9,724 nt of DNA from Alphaproteobacteria bacterium (GCA_006226225.1 SBHI01000182.1:1-9724); one strand, 5' to 3'; counted from the stretch's first letter, positions 1 through 6,903 are shown. The notes: generated by a model not told the origin, from the letters alone. Program-made: numbers and translations.

Positions 1-473
1 TCCAAAAGCGGCAAGGGATTAGCTGCCTCCAACGTGCCGCCTGTAAAATTGTTGATAATCACGTAAATCGCCGATCCGCCGACCCAGGTATTGATACCGA
101 ACCAGCCGCAGGCCACCAGCCCCCGCGCCACGGCAGGAATTTTCGCACCAAATGTGCCAAAGGAAGAACGCAGCAAAACCGGGAAAGGAATACCGTGTTT
201 CGTTCCCGCATGACCAAGCAACATCATCGGCACCAGCACGATGCAATTGCCCAGCAAGACGGTCATAACCGCCTGCCACCAGGCCATTCCTTCGGAAACC
301 AGACTGCCTGCCAGCATATAAGTCGGCACACAAACCACCATTCCGACCCACAGCGCCGCAATCGCTTTCCAATCCCAATGGCGCGCGGAATCAGGCGTAA
401 CGGCCAGATCGGCATTCCACAAGGCTTCGTCAGCAGTTTTCGGCATTTTTATATCGGCATGATCGGCGTGCAT
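1..473 (-). CDS. NCS1-family nucleobase/hydantoin-type cation symporter, 5' part (cut by window edge)
   Basis: This is an inner-membrane permease of the nucleobase:cation symporter-1 family, which imports cytosine, uracil, allantoin, hydantoins or thiamine. The first 157 residues are present. An N-terminal cytoplasmic stretch has the family's NADL element and an R-x-W (residues 20-33). Transmembrane helix 1 is near 36-60, helix 2 near 64-87, then the conserved G-x-x-x-x-GIPFPVL-x-R-SSFG loop (90-106), and helix 3 contains GWFGINTW (123-130). These blocks are diagnostic of NCS1. The start at 473 is preferred because CCGGAG lies 5 bases upstream. An in-frame ATG at 491 would add MGAGAF but has no ribosome binding site. 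The residue in register with the substrate glutamine of the hydantoin transporter Mhp1 appears to be Asn128. The substrate cannot be named from this fragment. It is divergent from the gene at 708. The frame is open to base 1. Confidence 0.88.
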   Translation of the reverse strand, partial: MHADHADIKMPKTADEALWNADLAVTPDSARHWDWKAIAALWVGMVVCVPTYMLAGSLVSEGMAWWQAVMTVLLGNCIVLVPMMLLGHAGTKHGIPFPVLLRSSFGTFGAKIPAVARGLVACGWFGINTWVGGSAIYVIINNFTGGTLEAANPLPLL

Positions 474-517
474 AAAGGCTCCGGCCCCCATTGTTAAAAT
501 GTCTTTTAAAAAATCCT

Positions 518-527
518 GCACACCCTT
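518..527 (-). repeat. Leader element AAGGGTGTGC, copy 1 (transporter side)
   Basis: The 10-base word AAGGGTGTGC lies 44 bases upstream of the transporter start at 473, in the same orientation as that gene. An exact second copy sits in the leader of the divergent peptidase gene at 670-679. Together they form an inverted pair about 140 bases apart. It may be a binding site for a shared regulator. Chance similarity cannot be excluded for so short a word. Confidence 0.4.
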
Positions 528-563
528 CGCAAAAGGCGGTATATCCGCGCATTTACGGCATTC

Positions 564-591
564 ACTATAATATGAATCCCGTCAAAGGCAA
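564..591 (-). promoter_or_regulatory. Candidate sigma-70 promoter for the NCS1 transporter
   Basis: Read on the minus strand there is TTGCCT (586-591), a 16-base spacer, and TATAGT (564-569), both close to the -35 and -10 consensus. Transcription would begin near 556, leaving a leader of about 80 bases before the ATG at 473. The leader contains the AAGGGTGTGC element. This is a motif call by eye only. Confidence 0.45.
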
Positions 592-619
592 GTTTTTGTT
601 TTCACGGCTATTATCTGTG

Positions 620-648
620 TTTACTTTTATATTTTCCCGTCCTACCAT
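620..648 (+). promoter_or_regulatory. Weak candidate promoter for the LapG-like peptidase
   Basis: TTTACT (620-625), a 17-base spacer and TACCAT (643-648) each match the sigma-70 consensus at four of six positions. Initiation would fall near 655, giving a leader of about 50 bases that carries the second AAGGGTGTGC element. The region is AT-rich, so other hexamers could serve. Confidence 0.28.
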
Positions 649-669
649 TTTTAAAGCGGTTTTATTTTA

Positions 670-679
670 AAGGGTGTGC
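670..679 (+). repeat. Leader element AAGGGTGTGC, copy 2 (peptidase side)
   Basis: Exact match to the word at 518-527 in inverted orientation. It lies 28 bases before the TTG start at 708 and 15 bases before the Shine-Dalgarno sequence. Each copy reads in the direction of its own gene, so both divergent transcripts would carry the same word. Confidence 0.4.
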
Positions 680-694
680 CTGTCGTCCAATTTT

Positions 695-700
695 CAGGAG
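695..700 (+). promoter_or_regulatory. Ribosome binding site that fixes a TTG start
   Basis: CAGGAG ends 7 bases before the TTG at 708. This is optimal spacing, and no ATG in this frame occurs near the signal peptide. It is the main reason for calling the non-ATG start of the peptidase. Confidence 0.75.
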
Positions 701-707
701 CGCTGCT

Positions 708-1523
708 TTGCAACCAAAAAAAACGCAACCGTCAAAACCGAAATCCAAAAAACACCTCCGCAAATATTTCAATACCGTTATTGCCGCCATCGGTCTTTCT
801 GTCGCCGCCCAGGGTATTTCCTATGCTGCCGCCGATCTTTCTCTGCCGCCGGATTCCAAAGCAGCGGAACAGGTTACGGTCAGTGAACGCAGCACATCGG
901 CATGGACAAGTCTTGAAAGCGGACGCGATTATCTGCGCGGCACATCCGCGCAAAACGAAAAAGCCTCGCTGTCCAATATCTTCAACCGCGATATGAAGGA
1001 AACGCGCAGCGCATGGACATCCCGCGACTGGAAGCGCGTGATCGACCGCCATAACCGCCAGATGAAACGCCCCGGCGAAAACCGTGATCTGGTCATGAAC
1101 TGGGCGGCCTCCCTCGATGATTTGAAAGGCAAACCGCTGTTTGAACAGCTCTGCGAAGTTGACCGCCGTGTCGATACTTTCCTCATCTATGACAGTGATG
1201 AAAATGTTTACGGCAAAAAAGATTATTTCGCCACACCGGCGGAGTCCCTCAAAAACGGCTATGGTGATTGCGATGATTTCGCAATCATGAAATATGTCTC
1301 GCTTTATTATCTCGGCGTGCCGGATGATGATATGCGTTTTACCGCTGTTACAATGAAATGGGATAAAACGGCAGGACATGCCGTTCTGGTCGTCAATGCC
1401 GATGACGGCAATTACGTGCTGGATAACCGCACCCCCGCAGGCTTTGTACAAAAGGATGACTATCATACATGGGAATACCGCACCGTCAGCGCCATGAATG
1501 CCAGTAAAGTCTGGCGCGCATAA
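708..1523 (+). CDS. Secreted transglutaminase-like cysteine peptidase (BTLCP / LapG-like)
   Basis: Protein of 271 residues in the bacterial transglutaminase-like cysteine proteinase family (DUF920, peptidase family C93). Its studied member LapG cleaves the N-terminus of a giant surface adhesin in the periplasm and releases biofilm cells. A basic N-terminus (1-19) and hydrophobic core (about 22-36) end at SYA-AAD near residue 40, a typical Sec signal peptide. The catalytic triad is visible: Cys188 in GYGDCDDFA, His224 in AGHAVLVV and Asp239 in YVLDNR. Cys-His-Asp spacing of 36 and 15 is close to that of LapG. The acidic residues flanking the cysteine match the calcium-binding positions of LapG, with Asp189 where LapG has Glu. 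The start is TTG with CAGGAG 7 bases upstream. No LapD-like receptor or adhesin lies in the window, so the substrate is unknown. The gene ends 6 bases from the convergent MuiA-like operon. Confidence 0.9.
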   Translation: MQPKKTQPSKPKSKKHLRKYFNTVIAAIGLSVAAQGISYAAADLSLPPDSKAAEQVTVSERSTSAWTSLESGRDYLRGTSAQNEKASLSNIFNRDMKETRSAWTSRDWKRVIDRHNRQMKRPGENRDLVMNWAASLDDLKGKPLFEQLCEVDRRVDTFLIYDSDENVYGKKDYFATPAESLKNGYGDCDDFAIMKYVSLYYLGVPDDDMRFTAVTMKWDKTAGHAVLVVNADDGNYVLDNRTPAGFVQKDDYHTWEYRTVSAMNASKVWRA

Positions 1524-1529
1524 AACGGA

Positions 1530-3227
1530 TTACGGCAGACCTGTGATCCTGTCTTCTTGCGGCCAGATCACTTTCCAGCCAAGGCGGATATCTTTCTTCT
1601 CTTCGGGCGCAAGACTGAATGACCAGCCCGTCAGCCCGACGATTTTATCAATATCCGTCTCATAGCCTTGTGTGGTTTTGTCGCGCAGAATCTCGATTTT
1701 AATCTCGTCATCCTTGCTGACCGGCACGGTTTCACGCACATGAATATCAACGGCGGTTTTACGCAGATTCTTGATCTCCGTAATATAATGCCGCTCAAGC
1801 GATGCTTCTTTCACAATCAACCCGTCATCCTTGCGTTCGTCTTTCAACGTATTGCGCTTAACGGACAGGCTGTCATCAACACCAAAGAACAGATTATGCT
1901 CTTCCTCGGGGCGCAGCAGCGGAATCCGCGTTTTCCCGACATAAGCACCGTCACGGAACAGGTTCACCTGCCCGGGCAGCACAGGCGCTTCGCTTTTCAG
2001 CTTGCCATGCGCCACCAGAAACGCCTCCGCCAGATGCTGCGGCTGGATATGGATTTCCAGCTTGTTTTCAACATCAAAAGCACCAACCATCAGCTTCGTT
2101 TCCTCATTATCGCTGAGGACTGTCACCATATTCGGTACGCGGTATTCGGCCACAAAACCACCCGTGTCCACTTGCGCCGCCGCGAATTGCGCTTTTCTTT
2201 CGACAACAGCCTGTTTCATAGGCATAGACGCCATCGGCACGTCTGCTTTCTGATATTCCTGCAACATTTCACTTTCCCGACTAAAAGCAAAGCCGACTGC
2301 TGTTGCACCATTCAAATTAGCTTTTGTAACCTCATGGCTGTTCACCCAGATCGGATTTAACGGCGGCAAGGCAGCACTGCGGTGCGGCCGTGCCGTTGAC
2401 AGAGTCAAGGCGACATTCTGCCAATCTTCACCCGATAACTGGCGCACCGCGCCGTACTGTACCAGCACCAGTTCGCCGCTTTCTGTGTCCAGACGGGCAT
2501 CATAAATCGGCTGCCATGAGGCATTGCCGCTCTGATACGTCAAATCCAGCTCCAGCTCCGTCGCCGCCATCGCTTCCAGCGGTACCGTCACCTCGTAACT
2601 GCTGCGCGACCCTGTCCGCAAGGATGACAATTCACGTTTTACTTTCTGCACTGCCTCGTTCAAATCACGGATATTGATGTCATGCCGCTGCTGTGCCTGT
2701 TTAACGGCGGCGGCTTCCTCCTGCATTTTTTTTGCGGCACTGATCCATTGCAGCGGCTGCAGGGTAAAGCTTTTAATTTCCTCGTTAATTTGTTGCAAGG
2801 CATGGATTTTGATCGCATCCATCAGCTGCAGACGGTTATTCAGGGCTTTAATCTCGGCTTTTTCAAAACCGATCTGATCGGCTAGCTTCTGCAAATTATC
2901 GCTCAGCATCCGTTCTTTTTCCGATGTCAGCTCCTGCGTCACGACACGTTTATGCGCCAGTGCGCCGATCACCACATCTGCCTTGGCACTGCCTTCCACA
3001 CGCAGGGAGTCCGTGGCAATCCTGTCAGGCAACCCGCGAAACACCACCGTATGCGCCCCTTGCGGCAGCTTGATTTTTGCTGTACGCGTCACCGCCGCGC
3101 GGTTTGTATAAACCGTTACACTGCTGATTTTACTGTCAGCGGTAAATTCCTCCGCCTGTGCCAATGCTGGAAAAACCAGCAGCAGCATCAGCATAAGACA
3201 AGAGATTTGTTTCATTTTTACCCGCAT
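1530..3227 (-). CDS. Exported DUF4140/DUF4139 protein (mucoidy inhibitor MuiA-like), downstream paralogue
   Basis: Protein of 565 residues. Residues 1-25 are a signal peptide ending ALAQA-EEF. The DUF4140 region (about 32-135) opens with SSVTVYTNRAAVTRTA. A charged helical stretch (about 100-200, starting at TSEKER) looks like a coiled coil. The long DUF4139 region (about 205-560) contains RSSYEVTVPL, NASWQPIYDARL, LSGEDWQNVALTLSTA and a conserved C-terminal part with LLRPEEEH and RLGWKV. The family is named for an E. coli protein that suppresses mucoidy when overexpressed; the biochemical activity is not established. GGAG lies 8 bases before the ATG at 3227; the ATG at 3215 has only a weak site. 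It follows its paralogue by 25 bases and is probably co-transcribed with it. It is closely similar to that paralogue except in the middle, where a short Met-, Ala- and Gln-rich linker (about 300-345) replaces a longer, acidic one. Confidence 0.88.
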   Translation of the reverse strand: MRVKMKQISCLMLMLLLVFPALAQAEEFTADSKISSVTVYTNRAAVTRTAKIKLPQGAHTVVFRGLPDRIATDSLRVEGSAKADVVIGALAHKRVVTQELTSEKERMLSDNLQKLADQIGFEKAEIKALNNRLQLMDAIKIHALQQINEEIKSFTLQPLQWISAAKKMQEEAAAVKQAQQRHDINIRDLNEAVQKVKRELSSLRTGSRSSYEVTVPLEAMAATELELDLTYQSGNASWQPIYDARLDTESGELVLVQYGAVRQLSGEDWQNVALTLSTARPHRSAALPPLNPIWVNSHEVTKANLNGATAVGFAFSRESEMLQEYQKADVPMASMPMKQAVVERKAQFAAAQVDTGGFVAEYRVPNMVTVLSDNEETKLMVGAFDVENKLEIHIQPQHLAEAFLVAHGKLKSEAPVLPGQVNLFRDGAYVGKTRIPLLRPEEEHNLFFGVDDSLSVKRNTLKDERKDDGLIVKEASLERHYITEIKNLRKTAVDIHVRETVPVSKDDEIKIEILRDKTTQGYETDIDKIVGLTGWSFSLAPEEKKDIRLGWKVIWPQEDRITGLP

Positions 3228-3252
3228 CTTCCAAGCTCCGTTTTTAAATATG

Positions 3253-5031
3253 CTATTGCGGCAAACCCGACAGCTGTTGATCTTTCGGCCATGTGACTTT
3301 CCAGCCCAGACGCATTTCCTGCTTTTGTTCGGGTTTCAGCGTAAAGACCCATTCCGTCAATCCGGCGATATTTTCCACATCAGTTTTATAACCGGCAGAT
3401 GTTTTATCTTTAACGATTTCGATTTTCACATCGCCCGATTTGCTGACGGGAACCGCTTCGCGCAAACGGATATCGACGGGCGTTTTACGCAGATTTTGAA
3501 TATCGGTGACAAAATTACGCTCGATAATCGAGTCCTTGATAATCAGCCCGTCCTCCTTGCGCTTGTCCTTCAGCTTGTTCCGTTTGACGGAAATCTGATC
3601 ATCAATCCCGAAGGACAGATCATGCTCCTCCTCGGGGCGCAACAACGGGAAACGGCTTTTACCGATATAAGCACCGTCGCGAAACAGGCTAACGGGGCCG
3701 GGCAGAATCGGCGTTTCCCCTTTCAGCTTGCTATGCGCCACCAAAAACGCTTCCGTTGTCTGTGCCGGCTGGATATGCACCTCCAGCTTGCTGTCCGTTT
3801 CAAATGATCCGACCAGCAATTTCGTTTCGGTATTATCACTTAAAATCGTCGCTGGCCCGGCCACCTTATATTCGCTGATAAAGCCGCCGGTTTCGATATT
3901 GGCGGCAACAAAACGTGCCTGTTTTCGCCCGGGTTTCTTGGCGCGTCGCGAATCCGCCGTACGCCGCCATTCCTGCAGCGGATCGGCAGCCATATTTTCC
4001 TCTTCTTCACTGCTAATTGCCAGCTGCCCCTGTATCTCCCCGATCGGAACTGGTAAAGCACTGCCGCCAATCTGCTTGGCAAGCTCTGCGCGTTTGAAAT
4101 TACTATCTGCAGCCATCGACCGATACGGGTCATACCGCATCAGCCACATCGGCGAGAATGCAGGCGGTGATGTGCCGCGCTGCGGCTGTGCTGTTGACAG
4201 GGTCAAGGCAACATCGCTCCAATCCTCGCCTGACAGCTGTTTCACCGCACCATATTGTACCAGTTCCAGACTGCCTTTTTCCGCCGTTTCCAGCCGCGCA
4301 TCATAAATCGGATGCCATGAGGCATTCTGCACCTGATAGGTCAGCTCGATCGTCATATCCGCAGCGGCGGATGAATCCAGCGGTACTGTCACCTGATAGG
4401 AACTGCGCTGCCCTGTGCGCTGCATTTGCAGCTCTTCGGTAATTTTGGCAACCACCTCGTTCAATGTTCTGATCTTCATATTATGTTGCTGTTTCATACG
4501 CAGCGTTTCCGACATATCCTGCTGCACAGCCTGTGCCGCTTTTGCCCATTCCTCCGGCTGAAATTCAACGGCTTGAAATTCCTCGTCACGCTGCAGCGGC
4601 GTTTGGTCACCGATTCTTCCCAAAACCTCCTGCCTTGCCCGTAAGGCTTCCAATGCAATATTTTCCGAGAAAATCTGGTCTTTCAAAAGCTGTAGCTTGT
4701 CATTCAACTCCCGCTCCCGCTCCGATGTCAGCTCTTGCGAAATCACCTGTTTATGGGTCAATGCGCCAATAATCACTGTCGCCCGCGACCGTGCCTCTAC
4801 ACGCAGGGAATCCGTATCAATCTGCGCCGGAAGCCCGCCAAACACCACTTCCTGCGCGCCTTTTCCGATTTTTACTTTGGCCGTACGTGTCACTGCCGCG
4901 CGGTTGGCATAGACCGTCACCGCTGTAATTTTACTGTCAGCCGTAACCGTTTCCGCCGCCGCATGTGCCGCCGCAGGTATTACCAGACAAATCGTCAAAA
5001 TCAGGAAAAACAGTTTTTTCATTTCGTCCAT
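3253..5031 (-). CDS. Exported DUF4140/DUF4139 protein (mucoidy inhibitor MuiA-like), upstream paralogue
   Basis: Protein of 592 residues from the ATG at 5031, with the same order as its neighbour: signal peptide (MKKLFFLILTIC core, ending AAAHA), DUF4140 region opening with TAVTVYANRAAVTRTA, helical segment rich in Glu, Gln and Lys, then DUF4139 with RSSYQVTVPL, NASWHPIYDARL, LSGEDWSDVALTLSTA and the terminal RLGWKVTWP. Its central linker is longer and includes an acidic run (ISSEEEEN) followed by a basic one (RRAKKPGRK). The start is uncertain. GGAGG lies just before the ATG at 5031; the ATG at 5022 (MKKLFF) is an acceptable alternative. The ATG at 5067 is unlikely because the candidate -10 box (5060-5065) would place the transcript start downstream of it. 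It is the first gene of a two-gene operon with the 565-residue paralogue. Location is expected to be periplasmic or outer envelope. The molecular role is unknown. Confidence 0.87.
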   Translation of the reverse strand: MDEMKKLFFLILTICLVIPAAAHAAAETVTADSKITAVTVYANRAAVTRTAKVKIGKGAQEVVFGGLPAQIDTDSLRVEARSRATVIIGALTHKQVISQELTSERERELNDKLQLLKDQIFSENIALEALRARQEVLGRIGDQTPLQRDEEFQAVEFQPEEWAKAAQAVQQDMSETLRMKQQHNMKIRTLNEVVAKITEELQMQRTGQRSSYQVTVPLDSSAAADMTIELTYQVQNASWHPIYDARLETAEKGSLELVQYGAVKQLSGEDWSDVALTLSTAQPQRGTSPPAFSPMWLMRYDPYRSMAADSNFKRAELAKQIGGSALPVPIGEIQGQLAISSEEEENMAADPLQEWRRTADSRRAKKPGRKQARFVAANIETGGFISEYKVAGPATILSDNTETKLLVGSFETDSKLEVHIQPAQTTEAFLVAHSKLKGETPILPGPVSLFRDGAYIGKSRFPLLRPEEEHDLSFGIDDQISVKRNKLKDKRKEDGLIIKDSIIERNFVTDIQNLRKTPVDIRLREAVPVSKSGDVKIEIVKDKTSAGYKTDVENIAGLTEWVFTLKPEQKQEMRLGWKVTWPKDQQLSGLPQ

Positions 5032-5059
5032 GCCCCTCCGCATGTTAAAGTCTTGCAAC

Positions 5060-5065
5060 ATTATC
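5060..5065 (-). promoter_or_regulatory. Candidate -10 box for the MuiA-like operon
   Basis: The minus strand reads TTTGATAATG, with GATAAT matching five of six consensus -10 bases. No good -35 is visible at 16 to 18 bases. Initiation near 5053 would leave a leader of about 20 bases to the ATG at 5031, just enough for the GGAGG site. Confidence 0.3.
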
Positions 5066-5096
5066 AAACAAAAAAGTATGGGAAAGGTTAACAGCT

Positions 5097-5357
5097 ATGT
5101 GCCGTTTCTTCCGTTTTGTGACATATCTGGCCGCGCTGATCCAATTCGGCAGCAGCATTTTTATTCTGGTTAACGGGCATAACGCCCAGCATGCGCTGCT
5201 GGCGCTGGCACTAATGGTGCTTCCTGTCCTGACCGCCTTTATGCTTTATACCGGCCCGTCCTTGAAGGAACTGCGCCTGACCCGTCAATTAAACTGCGCC
5301 CGTATGGAAGACGAGCTTGCAACATTGGAGAAAAAAAATGACAAAACAGCCCAGTAA
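5097..5357 (+). CDS. Small two-helix inner-membrane protein, unknown function
   Basis: Protein of 86 residues not assigned to a family. Two hydrophobic segments are clear: about residues 7-26 (VTYLAALIQFGSSIFILVNG) and 33-53 (ALLALALMVLPVLTAFMLYTG), joined by a short polar turn. A hydrophilic C-terminal tail of about 33 residues with Arg, Lys and Glu follows and looks helical. Few-residue N-terminus and basic tail suggest both ends in the cytoplasm. AAAGG stands 9 bases before the ATG. The gene overlaps the start of the flavin oxidoreductase by 20 bases, and the Shine-Dalgarno of that enzyme lies inside this reading frame, so the two are very likely translated together. It could tether or assist the enzyme, but nothing in the sequence proves this. 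It is divergent from the MuiA-like operon. Confidence 0.75.
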   Translation: MCRFFRFVTYLAALIQFGSSIFILVNGHNAQHALLALALMVLPVLTAFMLYTGPSLKELRLTRQLNCARMEDELATLEKKNDKTAQ

Positions 5358-6369
5358 AAAACCTGATGCGAAAACCGCGCTGAAAGAAAAGCTCGACCTG
5401 CCGCTGATTGCCGCACCGATGTTTCTGGTCTCCAACCCCGATCTGGCGCTGGCCTGCTGTGAAGAGGGGATCACCGGAAGCTTTCCCGCCTTGAACTGCC
5501 TGACTTCCGATGATTTTGAAAAATGGCTGGTACAGATGAATGACGGTGTCGAAAAACTGGCCAATGACAACCCGGGTAAAAAAATTGGCCCCTATGCCGT
5601 CAATCTGATCGTGCATGAAAGCAATAAGCGTTTGCAGGAAGATCTGGAACTCTGCATCAAACACAAAGTGCCGGTCATCATCACCTCGCTGGGCGCGGTG
5701 CCGGAGCTAGTGGAGAAGGTTCACGCCTATGGCGGCATTGTGCTGCATGATGTTACCAATGCCTATCACGCGAAAAAAGCCGCTGATGCAGGCGTTGACG
5801 GCATTATCGCTGTTGCCGAAGGTGCAGGCGGCCATGCCGGAACACAGGATGCGCAAACGCTGGTGGAAGACATCCGCAAGGTCTTTGACGGTATTATCGT
5901 ACTGGCAGGCGGTATGACCAGCGGTGAAGATGTTTATAACGCCGAGAAAAAAGGCGCGGATTTCGCCTATATGGGCACGCGTTTTATCAACACCACGGAA
6001 TCCGCCGCTCCGGCTGATTACAAACAGATGATTATAGACGCTGTTGCCGATGATATCATCTATACCGATGCGGTCAGCGGCGTTCCCGCCAATTTCATGC
6101 GCCAAAGTCTGGAAAAAGCCGGATATGATCTGGAGGAACTGAAGAAAGGCCCGTCAGGGAAAGGTAAACTAAAACCGCTGGAAGAAGATGCAAAAGCATG
6201 GAAAACCGTCTGGTCGGCAGGGCACGGCGTTGAAAATATTGACGACATCCCTTCGGTGTCCGAGCTGGTCACGCGTTTTAAAGATGAATACAAACAGGCG
6301 CATGACAAAGACGCAAAACCCGCAAACGGAAACGGGCGCAAAAAACCGTCAGGCGGTTTGCGCCGTTAA
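5338..6369 (+). CDS. Nitronate monooxygenase / 2-nitropropane dioxygenase family flavin oxidoreductase
   Basis: Protein of 343 residues, a TIM-barrel FMN enzyme of the nitronate monooxygenase family. Members oxidise alkyl nitronates using FMN and oxygen, and some act as NAD(P)H:quinone reductases or enoyl-ACP reductases (FabK). Motifs in order: LPLIAAPMF at 21-29 (first strand), ITSLG near 115-119, GAGGHAG at 162-168 with His166 in the position of the catalytic histidine, LAGGMTSG at 189-196 and MGTRFINTTES at 212-222 (FMN phosphate binding), then SGVPANFMR (247-255) and WSAGHGV (292-298). A basic Gly/Lys/Arg tail (about 327-343) goes beyond the usual end. The ATG at 5338 is chosen because GGAG lies 7 bases upstream; an ATG at 5317 lacks a site. 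The start lies inside the membrane-protein gene. The exact substrate is not determined; His166 favours nitronate monooxygenase activity over FabK. Confidence 0.9.
   Translation: MTKQPSKKPDAKTALKEKLDLPLIAAPMFLVSNPDLALACCEEGITGSFPALNCLTSDDFEKWLVQMNDGVEKLANDNPGKKIGPYAVNLIVHESNKRLQEDLELCIKHKVPVIITSLGAVPELVEKVHAYGGIVLHDVTNAYHAKKAADAGVDGIIAVAEGAGGHAGTQDAQTLVEDIRKVFDGIIVLAGGMTSGEDVYNAEKKGADFAYMGTRFINTTESAAPADYKQMIIDAVADDIIYTDAVSGVPANFMRQSLEKAGYDLEELKKGPSGKGKLKPLEEDAKAWKTVWSAGHGVENIDDIPSVSELVTRFKDEYKQAHDKDAKPANGNGRKKPSGGLRR
6335..6364 (-). terminator. Hairpin at the convergent gene ends, candidate terminator
   Basis: GGCGC pairs with GCGCC, and AAACCG with CGGTTT, around the loop TCAGG, with an AAA bulge on one side. 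This gives about 11 base pairs. On the minus strand the inner stem runs into a row of six T, as in an intrinsic terminator, one base beyond the GNAT stop codon. On the plus strand no T tract follows. The hairpin is encoded within the last codons of the flavin oxidoreductase. Confidence 0.4.
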
Positions 6370-6872
6370 AGCTGTTTGCGCAGCAGAACGCGCGCACAGG
6401 TCACGCCGCCCATTTCGGCATGATAGCGTTTGATTTCCTGAAAGCCGTTTTTCAAAAAAATGCGCAGCATGGCATGGTTATCGGCACGGCAGCGCCCGAT
6501 GACTGTTTGATAATGCGTATCTTTCATCAAGTGCAGCCAATCGGCAAACATCTGCGAGCCCAGCCCGCTGCCTTGAAAGTCGGGCGACATGGAGGCAACC
6601 GCATAGTAAAAGCAGCCCTCCTCCATTCCATCCATATCTGCCGCAATATCGCTTTGCTCCAGCGGGCAGCCGCCGCAGACACCAGCCATCACGCCGTCTT
6701 TTTCAATCACCCAGAACAACCCGTCTTTATTCCGCAAACCACTGTAGTAGTCTTTCGCCGTTTCCTGCGTCCAGTTTTCGCCTTTATCGGGGGCGTTGAA
6801 ACAGATGCGGTAAATTTCCGCCGCCTGCTCCAATATATCCCCTTCCATTTTTACCGCACGCGTCTGCGCCAT
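6366..6872 (-). CDS. GNAT-family N-acetyltransferase
   Basis: Protein of 168 residues of the Gcn5-related acetyltransferase fold, which moves an acetyl group from acetyl-CoA to an amine of a small molecule or protein. Residues 52-66 (LFWVIEKDGVMAGVC) form the central strands. Motif A is at 91-111 (AVASMSPDFQ then GSGLG), where Q100-G-S-G-L-G binds the CoA pyrophosphate. Motif B follows with DNHAMLRIFLKNGF (131-144), including the usual asparagine and the KNGF turn. The length is normal for a single-domain member. The start is supported by AAGGAAGG about 5 bases before the ATG. Its stop codon interlocks with that of the convergent flavin oxidoreductase (TTAA at 6366-6369). It is divergent from the sirtuin gene 68 bases away. 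Substrate specificity cannot be read from the sequence. The N-terminal half is less typical, as usual for the family. Confidence 0.88.
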   Translation of the reverse strand: MAQTRAVKMEGDILEQAAEIYRICFNAPDKGENWTQETAKDYYSGLRNKDGLFWVIEKDGVMAGVCGGCPLEQSDIAADMDGMEEGCFYYAVASMSPDFQGSGLGSQMFADWLHLMKDTHYQTVIGRCRADNHAMLRIFLKNGFQEIKRYHAEMGGVTCARVLLRKQL

Positions 6873-6903
6873 ATTTACCTTCCTTTTTTTTCTCTTCCCC
6901 CGT

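Noticed and set aside
19..378. Minus-strand frame of 119 codons at the left edge
   Set aside because: It is in a different frame from the NCS1 transporter, whose motifs are continuous from 473 to base 1.
195..497. Plus-strand frame of 100 codons at the left edge
   Set aside because: Antisense to the NCS1 transporter, which has diagnostic motifs in the minus-strand frame. The product is rich in His, Arg and Gln without recognisable structure.
732..1466. Long minus-strand frame of 244 codons
   Set aside because: It lies wholly antisense to the peptidase gene, whose catalytic triad and signal peptide are clear. The translated product has no family motifs and no convincing ribosome site.
1509..1540. 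GTCTG...CAGAC as a terminator between the convergent peptidase and MuiA-like genes
   Set aside because: Only five pairs around a loop of 22 bases and no T tract, so it is not a credible terminator.
1668..2360. Plus-strand frame of 230 codons
   Set aside because: Antisense to the DUF4139 domain of the 565-residue protein. A similar antisense frame occurs at 3250-3807 in the paralogue, which shows it is a by-product of shared codon use.
5032..5067. Upstream ATG codons at 5043 and 5067 as start of the first MuiA-like protein
   Set aside because: They would put about 12 extra residues, including charged ones, ahead of a normal signal peptide; they lack ribosome sites, and the one at 5067 would lie ahead of the candidate transcript start.
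5053..5082. Plus-strand TTGCAA with TATGGG as promoter of the small membrane protein
   Set aside because: The -10 match is poor (three to four of six) and the spacing is 18. A promoter must exist near here, but this pair is too weak to call.
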